Part shown: positions 48,795-59,800 of the stretch, piece after piece | Layout of the letters: each line of letters begins with the position of its first letter | How positions within the stretch are numbered: position 1 is the first letter of the stretch | DNA from: Pithys albifrons albifrons | Lineage: Eukaryota; Chordata; Aves; Passeriformes; Thamnophilidae | Assembly (NCBI RefSeq): GCF_047495875.1 | Contig: NC_092460.1 | Span: 10,158,520-10,222,519, forward strand | Length of the DNA stretch: 64,000 nt | Reading direction: 5' to 3' | Translations under genes and position numbers: made by a program | The notes under the pieces: model-generated | What the model saw: only the letters and a program-made list of their open reading frames with translations | What the model was told of the DNA's origin: nothing | The model's database searches: none

Positions 48795-51139
48795 TGGCAC
48801 GAGGGGACAGAGGCAGTGGGAAACCAGGTTGTGGGGCATGGGCAGTGTGATTTTCAGCACTTTCTTCCTTTAAAGAGAGCTGGAGAGCTGCAAGGCAGCC
48901 GTACCTCTGCCCACATTGTGCGTGTTCGTTCCCTCTTCTACCCCTGCTGTCCTCTTGCCCCTTTCCTTCCCATTCCCTTCACCAGCTCTCTGAGCCAGGC
49001 TGTTACAAACACTTTTGGCACTTCATGGAGACAGGGATTATTTTAAGAGTTCAGAATAGGAAAGCTGGCAGGCTGGGGCTGAGCCAGGGCCAGGGCCAGG
49101 TGGGAATCTCAGGTTTCCCTGTGTCCAGTATGGATTTTTAGGGGCTTAGCAGGGCCTGTGGGATTCCCTTCCACAGCCAGGGAAAGCACTCCTTCCTCAT
49201 CCTAGCTGAGGAGGCAAAACGCGCTTGGGCTTTGGCTGTCAGGAGGAGCCTCCTGCTCCAGAGGGGTGTGAAGCAGGATCTGCTCCTCTGCCCACAGCCC
49301 AGCCCCGGGGCCAGACCACGGGTTTATCACTGACCACCCAGTGACATCCCAGCAAGAGGCCACTCCCGGGATTTGTTACTATGACAGCCCAAGGTATAAA
49401 CACCAAGGCAGTACAGACAGACTGATCCAGCTGCTTCCCCCCCCCCCCCCCCCCCCCACAGCCCCAGTGTAGAACTGGCTTCAGCACTGGCCACCTGAAA
49501 GAGCAGCCCAGAGCCCCTGTTGCTAATGCAATGCAGATGGAAGCTGCCATAGCTGGAGCCCTCCCAACCCAGCCTTTCATAATTTGGAAATGTCACTTGC
49601 TCTGCTGCTGAAGCTTCAGGCTAACACACACTGTCAAGCTCAATAATAATCCCCATAGACCATTAGCACAGGTAGAATTATTGACCTTTAAATCCTCCAA
49701 ATCAAGTCACTAAAGCTAAGAACTCTTCTGAATGAGAGGATTTTCAGAAATAATTATGGAGGGCTAGTGGTGCTGGTGGCAGTGGGAGCCACATGACAGG
49801 GAGTTCTGAAACAGTAACTGGTGCTGACCGAGGCAGAGGCGTGAATTCCTCAAAACACTTTCTTTCCACTTGCTGATGCTCCTCTCCCAGCACAGCCACC
49901 AGAGGCTGCTTTGGGCACTTAGCAAGTTCCCAGCACAGTTCTAGTTAAGGGTCAGACGGGGCTCAAGACTCCCATCTTGTGAGGCACAAACCGAATTGCC
50001 AGAGCTGACGTTGCTCTGTTCATCCAAGGCCATTCAGAAGTCTGAAAGAAGCTCAAAATGCCTCCCTCTCCTTTCTACACCCCTAACCCTGGCATTTACA
50101 CTCTTCAGAATCAGCCTCTTTTAGGCATAAACCTTCAGGATGTCTGCACAGCCACTCCTTCCAGCAAATAGTTGCTAACATCTTAGCTATGAAACGGAGC
50201 TGAAATAAAAATTTTTTGTATTTATGAACAGACTGTCAGTACCCTTGGAAGCTCCTGCACCATCACTACCTGCCCAAGCCCTCTTCACTCACACCATGAG
50301 GACAGCAGGGGCTGAGCTGAGAGCTGGACAATGGCTGGAAGGATTTAATGATGTCACTCACTATTAACCTGTCAAAGGAAAATTCACAAACTTGTGGACA
50401 TAGGAGTTCAATAGCATCTTCCCTTGGTGGACTGTTATGGTAATATGAGACTTTAGTGATAAAGTAGGACCCAGAGACAGACTCAGTGTGTAAGACTCAT
50501 CCCAGCACTAGGGCTGATGGAACTTTTGGCCAGCTCACTGGGCCCTAGTGCCCTTCTTGCTGCAGAGGCAAGACAAGCCCATCCTTAGGTGTGCAAGGTT
50601 TTACCTCCATCCAGCCTATCTGTGTGGAAGTACTGGCAAAGGATGAGGAGTGTTGCTATGCAGCTTGATACAGGAGAGGGAAACATACTTTTCTAAGCTT
50701 TGTGACAAAGGACAATCTGTGCTTTTAAGTCCTTCATTGCTTGACACCTTTACATTAAATACAACTTATCTTGCTTTTGTTGTTTAAACTATTATGTGCA
50801 GAAGCCACTGAATTGCTGCAGGCCTAGACTAGCTCAGAGAACGCCAGCCCAAAAACTGGCCCTACCTGGTTTGTGAGAGCCATGGACAGGGAGCGATGAT
50901 GCTTTGTCGCTGTCCTGGACACCTCCACCCAACCTGCATGGAAAGGTGTACGGGGCTCCCCAACACCAGTCATGCCTTATGACACCTGGACATCCAGAGT
51001 GGCAAAGCTCACCAGAGCAATGCACACCTTCACTTTGTGCACCAACACAGACCTATAAGCCTTTGCTGAGCGCAGCATCCCTGCAAGTCACAGCATGCAC
51101 AAGCAGCCCTGTCAGCCCGAGGGCCCTGCGCAGACTCAC
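48795..51139 (-). other. Probable 5' intron of the SRPK-like kinase gene
   Basis: Bounded by an acceptor (TCGTGCCAG at about 48795) and an ACG|GTGAGT donor at 51139-51138. No CpG island and no other recognisable exon are seen inside. It holds the 21-base C run. The assignment depends on the candidate first exon upstream. Confidence 0.4.
49437..49457. repeat. C homopolymer, 21 bases
   Basis: An uninterrupted C run upstream of the kinase gene, equivalent to 21 G on its transcribed-direction strand. It has G-quadruplex potential, and its reported length is unreliable. Confidence 0.9.
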
Positions 51140-51456
51140 CGTGCAGCAGCTCAAGGGCAGGGCACGCCGCTCCCTTTGTCCTCTGGCTCCTTCTGGAGCT
51201 CCCCAAAGTGAGGCATCAGCTGGTCCTCCTCTCCTTTTAGTCTGTGCTGCCCTGGGAGGGGTGTCCTTGAGCAGACCAAACTCTTCTGCATCACTGGATG
51301 GGCGTGATGAGGAGCAGGGCAGGGTATCGGATCACAGCACCACTTCTGGGAACAACCTAGCTTTGAGACAGCAGGAGACCTCAGACAGCTGCAGTGGATT
51401 CACTTTACTGCTGGCCTCTCCCTGCCTCTCTGGCAGCAGGTCTGTCATCTTGCTGT
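51140..51456 (-). other. Candidate non-coding first exon of the SRPK-like kinase
   Basis: It starts about 30 bases downstream of a minus-strand TATAAATA and ends at a strong CACG|GTGAGT donor. It would be a 5'UTR exon: its upstream ATG in one frame reaches a stop before the donor and the long open frame in another has no ATG. Purely predictive. Confidence 0.35.
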
Positions 51457-51478
51457 GGATCCACAGTCTCCACAGCAA

Positions 51479-51488
51479 CTATTTATAG
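51479..51488 (-). promoter_or_regulatory. TATA box overlapping a perfect MEF2 site
   Basis: CTATTTATAG on the plus strand fits the MEF2 consensus YTA(A/T)4TAR exactly; on the minus strand it reads CTATAAATAG and contains TATAAATA. A CAGCTG E-box lies at 51386-51391. Mammalian SRPK3 is a known MEF2 target expressed in muscle, so the site fits a muscle-type promoter for the kinase. A single 10-mer can occur by chance. Confidence 0.4.
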
Positions 51489-51489
51489 T

Positions 51490-52865
51490 GGGAAATTCAC
51501 AGCTCTACTGAGATGGAAACAGAGAAATCCTCCCCCTCTGTTCCACCATCCCCAGAACCAGAAACTGTAGGGCTGCCTGAGCCTTCCCACTGCTCCCAGC
51601 AGTGTGTCAGCAGGACTTGTTACTGCAGCACCATCTGCCTGACACAGCCATGCCCAGCCTGTGCCTGGCACAGGGGACAGGCTCCCCAGGCCCACCTGTG
51701 TGCCATGCTGCTGGATCTGAGGCACCTTGCCCTCCCCAGCAGTGCCTGCATGCAGCTGAACACCATCACAGCGTGGTGCTGGTGGCCACAGAGCTCAGGC
51801 TTCCTCCATTCCTTTTGGAGAGAACTGCAGCAGCATCCCCTGCAGCCCTGGGGGTATGTGAGCATCCCAGCACCATGCAACACTGGGGAGGAAAAGGCCA
51901 CACACAGTAAAAGTCACATTTTTTCTCCCACTGCCACATGCTGTAGCCTTGCACCAGAGCTGGGCATGGCCTGGCCTCCCCCTCGCTGGGGCCCTGGTCT
52001 CACACAGCTCAGGTTTCCTGGCTGAGGCTGCAAAGACCAAGCCCCAGCCCTGCAGTGAAGGGTTAACCCTGCCTCGCAGTAGCTCTGCTGCAGCTCCAGG
52101 CTGCCAAACCCAGGCCAGGGCCTCCCAGAGTAGTTCTCCCCTTTCCTGTGCCCCTCTGCTCTCACCTGCCTTCCCCCGCACTAAAAATATCAAGGGAGGG
52201 GGCAGAGACTGCACCAGGCTGGGTACTGAGCTGTGCAGGCCAGCACGGGGGGGGACAAGTGGTTTGTGACCCCTAAAAGGCAACAAGAACACACAGAGTA
52301 CAGAGAGGAGGGACTAAAAGGGGGGGAGAGGCAGACTCTATCCAAAACTCTGCTAGTAAAGGAAGTGGTGGGGGGGCAAAGAAAAGAGGAGAGATGGGCC
52401 AGGAGCCAGCTTTCTGTCTGGGAAGAACTGTGCAATTCATTTAGAATTGTTTTAGTAATTTAGGAACACTGGTTTTGCCTCATGCTGGTGGACAACAGTG
52501 ACCAACATAAACTGTACCTTCAGCGACCCTTACTCAGGGTGGGAAACCACAGTCAGAGCTGCCACATGCCACGTGCCCTCAGTGCCAGCCCAGCACAAGT
52601 GTCTGTGGAGAGAGGCTGCCTCCTCCTGCAGGCAGGAGTGGTATTTGAGCTCTGGAAACTGCAGAAGCATTGGAATGGAGGTGGAAGGTGGCAGGAGACT
52701 ATCTCAAAGAAACACAGCCTATGGAGGGGGCAGTGGGGGAAAGCCCCACACCCCTCACACAGCTCCCAGGCCCTGGTGCTCAGGAGTACGTGGTTTCCAC
52801 TTCAGAGGAAAAGGAGGCAAATACATTCTGGGTAATTGCATCATCATGCAACACAAGCATGACAC
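51490..52865. other. Intergenic spacer between kinase and plexin genes
   Basis: About 1.4 kb without a recognisable exon or repeat. Several open frames exist on both strands, overlapping each other and unlike any family, so I treat it as non-coding. It may hold upstream elements of the kinase promoter. Confidence 0.55.
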
Positions 52866-52883
52866 TGAGGTTGTATATTAAAA

Positions 52884-52917
52884 TTTATTGAATTATTGTG
52901 TAAGAATTCTCTTTATT
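52884..52917 (-). terminator. PLXNB1: Paired polyadenylation signals, probable 3' end of the plexin transcript
   Basis: TTTATT on the plus strand at 52884-52889 and 52912-52917 gives two AATAAA hexamers in minus-strand sense, 28 bases apart, in an abruptly AT-rich patch. They are the first AATAAA found downstream of the plexin stop codon; ATTAAA near 54742 is a weaker alternative. Confidence 0.6.
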
Positions 52918-55900
52918 AAAATCATTTGGACTCTAAACTGATTATTTACAGACAAAACCTCTTATATCACCAATAGATTCCTACATCTCAGAACAGTATC
53001 TACAAACAGTTATTACACTATGTAACAAAATTCAGATTTTTTTCAAGCTTTTTATATTAATTATTAATTCCAATTTGAGAAAGACAGTACCTTGGGTGCT
53101 CTGAGCAGAACTCAAGGTGTGGCAGGGCATAAATGCAGGTCAGGCCATACCATAACAGACAGACAGACACCAAGTCACAAGGCTGGGAAAGGGCAGAGTC
53201 ACCAGGACAGAGGACTGGGAAAAACGACTATTAGAGCAAATGCCCTGGGTGTTCTGGAAACCAAAAGAACCATCCCCACAAGAAAGGCACCAAAAAAAAA
53301 AACAAACCAGAGCAGCATCTGGCTGCAACTGGGGCACACCCTGAAAAAGAAACAGTATTTCACCAAAGCAGCAGCTTCTGAGAACCCTCTATTTTCATTT
53401 TTAAAAAGTTAGCCATCATTTATACAAATAAACAAAAAAACCCCTTTCAGGTACAGCATAAATTTGCCACCACACAAATGAAAGCAAGAGCTCTCACATC
53501 TACATCACGTGGGTGCCACCTACGTGTCGTCACGCCAACGGGAGAGACATTCAAACACACTAACGGAGATTTATCTTAATACTGATCAGTTCTCATCCTT
53601 TCACCCAGGCCACGGCAGAAGCAAGTTCCTCTCTCTGACCACACTACTAAATAAAGCTGGATGGCTGCCACCTGGGAACATCACCATCCTGAGGGTCCCA
53701 TTAGAGCAGCCACATCCCCTCGCTGTGCCCATGTCCTGCAGGAGGGGACCAGCCACAGTGCCAGGGCTCTCTCTGCTGGTGCCCACAGAACTTGCTACCT
53801 GTCATCAAACAGGAACATCCAGAGAGAATTCTCTGTCCTCGGGAAGGAACGTTCGTCTCCAGAGCATCTGTTCTTGGAATCAGGCAGAGACTGGAAAAAA
53901 CTTAGAAGGATCACAAGGAATAAATAAATAAGTCCTCCCTGCAATAGGGAATTTCATAATAAAACCTGTTTTGTGCAAATTTAAATGCAACAGAACCCTG
54001 TTGTAGTAATGGATTTTGCCACAGGAGAGGGGCATGGACGGAGAGAAGAGGGGCCATGCCTAAACAGCCCAGTTGCTCCCAGCGAGGGGCCTTCAGTGCA
54101 TGTCTGCAGGGGATGAGGATGCTGGTATCTAGAACACCAGGGACAGATGGAATGGGAAGAGATGGGCACTACCAGCTTTCCACCCTCACTGCACCTGTGC
54201 CGGGCAGTGCCTCCTGTCCAGCTATGCAAGGACAAGCTGAAGATATTAAATAAGCCAATCACTTACATTTAGCTCTATTTTTAACTCTTGATTATTGCCC
54301 TAATAAAAGCAGACTTTCACAGATACACTGCAAGAAAGCAGATCACTTTCAACATCCAGGAGCACTACTAAGAAGGAAGGGGGATGTGGATGCCAGTGTG
54401 AGGTGGATTGAGAACTAAGCCTCAAGCCACCCTGTTCTGGGAAAGCGCAGAGATAATTCTGCAAATGCAGGGGCAGACATTACCAGTCTGCAGAGCCAGA
54501 AATCCAGCAGAGAGCCAGTAAGCTGGAGAGGCCATAAACTAGGCCTTGCTGCCTGGGGCAGAAAGTCCATTGCCAACACACATGGGGACACCACTCCACC
54601 ACTATACCTGCACCTGCCTCAAACCAGGGAATCACATCCTGCAATTCCAAAAAGAATGGGGTTTACATGCATCATGCTGGCTTTTTCCCATCTAACAGTC
54701 CTTTCCTCCACCCAGCTTGTCTGGGTCTGATTTAACCAGATTTAATCAAGACAGAGGTTTCAGAGATGCTAAGTTCCTGAAAGTTTTGTGGAAATAGGTG
54801 GGCAGGCAGGAGTGAGACCTAAATTGGCTGTCACCTGGGGCAAGAGAGGCAAACTCTGTCCCCCACTTTCTGCCTGGCAGCAGCCAGCCAGCTACCCTAT
54901 TGCTCTGTATAGCAGGATGGGAACTGAAGGTGGCACAGGGGTGTTGGTTGTACTCTGGGCACATGGAATACCTGGGAATACTGCTGGGAGAGCGTCACAA
55001 GAGAGCTGGCTTTGTAGGAAGAGAGGACAACATTAGCTTGATGCTATATTGCTCCAAGAACAGTTTTGTTCTTCTGAACTGCACAGCACTTGCACAAAAC
55101 CACAGGGCTGAGCGGGCAGGTCTGAATTACTGGTATATGCAATGTAAAGAGAGGTAGGGACATGATCCTGCCCTGTTCTAGCTCTGCTACCTCCTGGCCC
55201 ACACAATCACCACCTCAGGGAAATGACAGAGGAGCCAGACCTGTCTGCCTGCCCCAGGCACACAGGACATCAGTATCAGTGTGGAATTAGCAGCAGGAGG
55301 GGAAGAGATCGAGTAGGGCACCCTCATAAATAGGAATTGGCTCTCAGAAAGGCAGATGACTCCATTCACAAGGAGGAGGAACTGAGGAGGGAGCAGTGAG
55401 GAGTTGCCCGTGACAGCTGCCAACTAACTGTGCTTGCTCTTGCTCCAGCCTCTCTTTCCATGCACAAATCATTCCGTTTGCAGGATATCCAACCCTCCTT
55501 GAGAACAATGCAGTTGGTGCTTCACGGCTCCTTGAAATTTACAGCTCCCCAAATAACCCTTCTATGTGCCATGACAGGAGAGTTTGGGAAGTGGAGCTGA
55601 AAACAAGGTGTAAGACAAGCCTAACAGAAGAGCACACAAGAGAGCCTGGAACTGATCCACGGGGAAAAGTGAGCTGCTGGTATGACAATGGAGACACCTA
55701 CAAGTTATCCCTGCAGACAAAGCAGTGGAGAAAACTGCTCCAGTGCTGACAGACGTTTGTCAGTAGAAGTGCACAGAGATACTTCTCCCAAGAAAAGCTT
55801 TGTCTCAAAGCCACAAAGTTAAACATTCTCCTTTAGCACTTAAATACATTAACTTTCTGAGGGTATTTACAAGTCCAGTTCAGAGCAGCAGAACAGCTGG

Positions 55901-56550
55901 ACACCAAAGGAAGGGGGAGTGGCACAAGTCATTTGTTGTGCTTTTCCAAAGAGCAGGGCAACCTCTGACCATAGGGAACCAGGAAGACACATCTGAGCTG
56001 GGTCAGTGGAGACCGAGGCAAGCCAGGCAGCGACTCTCACACACTGAAATTGTCCTGAGGGAAAGGGTGAGGGGGTGCTGTTCATTTACAGTGGCCCCCT
56101 GGGCAAGCACACATGCTGGTGACCACATTACAGCCAAGCAGGTGTCACACACGAGCTGTCAGAGACCAGAGCACTGGGGAGCAAGAGACCTTCATCACTG
56201 GACACTCTCCTTCCTTGTCCAACATCCAGAACTAGCAGGGACATTGCTGTAAGGAGTTTCTCAGGTAGGACAGTGCAGGAGAGCTTGCTAGCTGGGACAG
56301 AGGTTAGCACAGCGCTCAGCCCAGGGAAAGCTTTCTGATCCCCACTGAAGTGAGCAGCTGCAGCAGGGAGTGTCCCACCATTGGCAAGGGCATCCGTGCA
56401 AGGCCGAGGACTCCACAGACACAGTTGTTCAGTGTTGTCACCTGGCTCTTCAACAATGTGGTTTGGAAACTTGGCACATTCACGTAACATCTATAGGAAG
56501 GACCTGTGTGGCTCCTCAACAGTCTGCCAGGGAAAAACCAAAGTTTGTCC

Positions 56551-56580
56551 TTTTTTTTTGTTTTGTTTTGTTTTGCTTTT
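56551..56580. repeat. T9 followed by (GTTTT)n low-complexity tract
   Basis: Nine T and then repeated GTTTT units; in the plexin mRNA this reads as a CAAAA repeat. Simple sequence only. Confidence 0.85.
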
Positions 56581-56777
56581 AAAAAGAAAAAAAACTGTAA
56601 AAAAATATTCTCTGAGATGCAAGGACGCTTGTACTTTGTACTGCCTTGGCCATCCCTGTTTTTGTCACCTGCAGGTTCCTTAGAGAGTCTGGTTCCAATG
56701 GCAGCAGGACACCTGTGTAAAAACTAGAATGAGCACTGTCCCTGTTCAGCCAGGGGAGAGCAGTCTGTCTGTGCCTG

Positions 56778-56882
56778 TCACAAATCTGTGACTTTATTCT
56801 CCACAGCTGCTGCAATCTGTTGCAGTCTATAACCGAGCTGCATCTTCTGTGCCGTTGGGTCTTCTTCCAAGGCAGTAATGAT
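56778..56882 (-). CDS. PLXNB1: PLXNB1 last coding exon (PDZ ligand and stop)
   Basis: 105 nt after TTGTTGCAG, encoding [20 protein letters not shown] and [14 protein letters not shown], stop TGA at 56780-56778. The VTDL end is the class-I PDZ ligand specific to B-type plexins. Confidence 0.95.
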   Translation of the reverse strand: MITALEEDPTAQKMQLGYRLQQIAAAVENKVTDL

Positions 56883-59800
56883 CTGCAACAAGACAGAACT
56901 CACTGACACCCTTTCTCCAGCACACAACACTCAATCAGCTCAATTCCATGCACCGTGGAGAGCCCCAGGCTGGAATCCAGCATGCTCAAGTCCAGAGTGC
57001 GTATGTAATTAACCTCAAATTAAACACAAAATAAGTATCCTAGATTCATCATAATAACTTTTAAACTTCACAGGGAACACTAAACTTTCCCCCTGCAAAT
57101 TAAGTCTTTAGTAAATTAATCTGAACTAACTGCATTTCATTTTTATGTAGAGTATTTGGGCATTGGAGTCAAAAAAGAGAAGCGTACATGAAATTCCAAC
57201 AGCCTCCAACTTCTTTTTGGTGATTTCCTTCCTCTCTCTTTGATAAGAATTCATAAGCGTTAAGTGATAATTGAAATTATAAGTGTTACTCGTGATATAA
57301 ATTACACATGCCAATGAAACAATACACAGTGTTTTGTAATAGTTTGGCTGCTCTTAATTATTATGTTTTGTAGGTTTTTTGTTTGGATGGTAAAAGGAGA
57401 AGGGTGTGTTCATACCTGCTGAAAACACACACTCACCTGGTCATAGTACTTATTGATGTATTTGTACAATTCATGTAGAGCCACCAGGGAATTGAGGTCA
57501 CCTGAGTAATTCTGTGTATAAGAGAGGAAATTAGACAAAACTATGAGACACCTAGCAATTGTTCTTCCAAGTTCTGTGTCCTCACAACTCATTAGGAAAT
57601 GTGCCCATTGCACAAAGCAACAAGAAAGACAATTCATCAGCAGTTCCCAGCAAAGGAAAAATGTACTCCTTGCCCTGAACCCTTGACTACATTTTTCTCT
57701 TCAGTGGCCCCTGCCGTCCCTGTGGTGCAGAGGAGCAATTGGGAATGGACAGTAGGTCTGAACAGAAATGCACACTCAACTGGAATATCTCTCATCTTTG
57801 CATTAATTACTCTCTCTTAGATGCACAGGTGAGAGGCCAGATGGCTTTGAAATAATTTTATTTACCCGTGATAGCTCAGCCAGGGCAGAGTTCATCTCCT
57901 GGTCACTGGCAGAGATGGTCTGACGAATGTCCGCGTAATACCTGGACAGTGGTACACAGGCAGTTAGTGCATGGTTCCTCCTTCTCACTGCTCAAACTAT
58001 GACTCCTCACATCCATCACTTACCTTTCCACCATCTGCTTGTAGCGAGGAATGTCCCGGGCATAAAGCAGCTTATTGATCGGAGAATCCTTGAACATCCA
58101 AAACCAGAATTGATTATGAAAAGCTCCTTCATTGTGCTGTGGACTAATCTCAGCAGGTAAGACCATCACTGCTATTTTCTGTCATTCATTCAGGATCAGG
58201 AATTTTTTGTCCTCTGCATGGAGAGGCACTTCAAATAGCAGGCTCTCTTCTAATAATGCAGTCTGAGAAACCCTGAGATGTGTTGGTGAAGAGACCTCTG
58301 GGATCCCTAGTCCAGCCTTCCACTTGGAGCTGGGTGATCACCAGTATGAGATCACACTGGCTAGGAACAGGGTGAGCAGTGGTGGTAGTTTTTCTAGTGG
58401 CCAACCTGAATATTCTAAGCTTCCTCCTGTGACTCCCACTGTCTGCCACAGCCAACTGGAGTTTAGCTCTGTCGCCCAGGTAGCTCTAAGCTGTAAATAA
58501 AGAGCATTCCTCAACAACTTCTTGTTGATAAAACAAAATCAGCTCTTACCTCCTCTCTTCCCAGGAATCCCCATTATTCTCCAGTGGCACTTGGAAGCAA
58601 GAGGGAGCCTGGCCTGCTGTCCCCATGGTGCTATGTAAACATTATTGCCTTCCTGGAGCAGCACTGCTTAACTCCCTGTACCAATCATGCTCCCTTCTCT
58701 CTCTGTACTCACCCGCCCTAACTTATGGTCAGCTATTGTACAGGAGTCCATGAAGGTCTGTGCAATGACCAGCAGCACAGCATCCACATTATCTGACGTC
58801 TGCACATCAAAAACAAACTGGGGATTCTTGATGATGTTGATCCAGAACCGCAGGGGCAGGCTGCAGACAGAAGTGCAATAGGGCATCAGCAAAGGTAGCA
58901 ACTGCAGTGCCAAAAGATGTTCTGCATGTTACTGCATCTCTCAGCTTTGCCCTCGCACCAAAATCAACTTTTCATCCCAATGCTCTGCTGCCCTGCACTC
59001 CCTTTTGCTCCTTCTCAATAGGCAGAGGTGGCTGTCACTTTGCAAGTGATCAGCTCTAGGCAAATTAGCAGTGCCTCCTCTGGGACCCCCAGGAACATCC
59101 TACCTGTTTGTCTTCCAGATATGGATGGTCTCAGGGTCTGCAATCCCATAGTGTAAGGCCTGCTCATCCAACAGGTCAAAGAAATACTTGACTGCCAGAG
59201 GGACAGGGCGGTTGGTACTGAGGATCACCTGGAACAAGTCATCCACAAACTTCTGCAAAGTGCCCTGTGGAGAACCAACCAGGACAGAGTCAGCAGGGGC
59301 AGGGGAGAGCGGAGAACCCAGGCCTCATGTAAATGAGAGGTCACCCTCTTCTGCTCATGACCTCCCCTTACCCATGCACAGGTACCTCACACCCACTGCA
59401 GCGAGCAGAGAAAAGAGGCCCCAGTGGTTTATGGAACAGAGGCCAGGGAGAAGCTCATGAGCAAAGCAAAACACAGAGGGGAGTCAGGATGTACTCAGAG
59501 CACTGCTTCATCTTCATACATATCCCTGCAATCTGCCAGGGGATATGAAGGAAGGCAAGATCCCCAAGCACAACACAGTCTGTGCTTCTTCTCACCTTCA
59601 TTGAGAGCAGACGTGTCAGGTAGATCTCTGGGATTGCCTTGGCTCGCTCCCGATCTCTTAAGCTGCCACGCCGATGCTTAGGAAGTTCTGGCTCTTCTGT
59701 TGGTTTTACCAGGTGCCAGAGTTTGATTCCACCTTCATCTGCATCCTCTAGCATTGGTGTTTCTAAACCAAGCAATTATTTACAGATGAGTTCTCTCACA

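Larger units (their letters stand above)
52866..56777 (-). other. PLXNB1: Probable 3'UTR of PLXNB1, about 3.9 kb
   Basis: It runs from the stop codon to the paired polyadenylation signals. No coding exon, promoter or interspersed repeat was recognised inside. It includes a T-rich (TTTTG)n tract at 56551-56580, A-rich in the mRNA. Whether a downstream intron or earlier cleavage exists needs transcript data. Confidence 0.5.

Noticed and set aside
56793..56798. AATAAA on the minus strand near the plexin stop codon
   Set aside because: It lies inside the coding sequence (Glu-Asn-Lys codons of ENKV), upstream of the stop, so it is not the transcript's polyadenylation signal.
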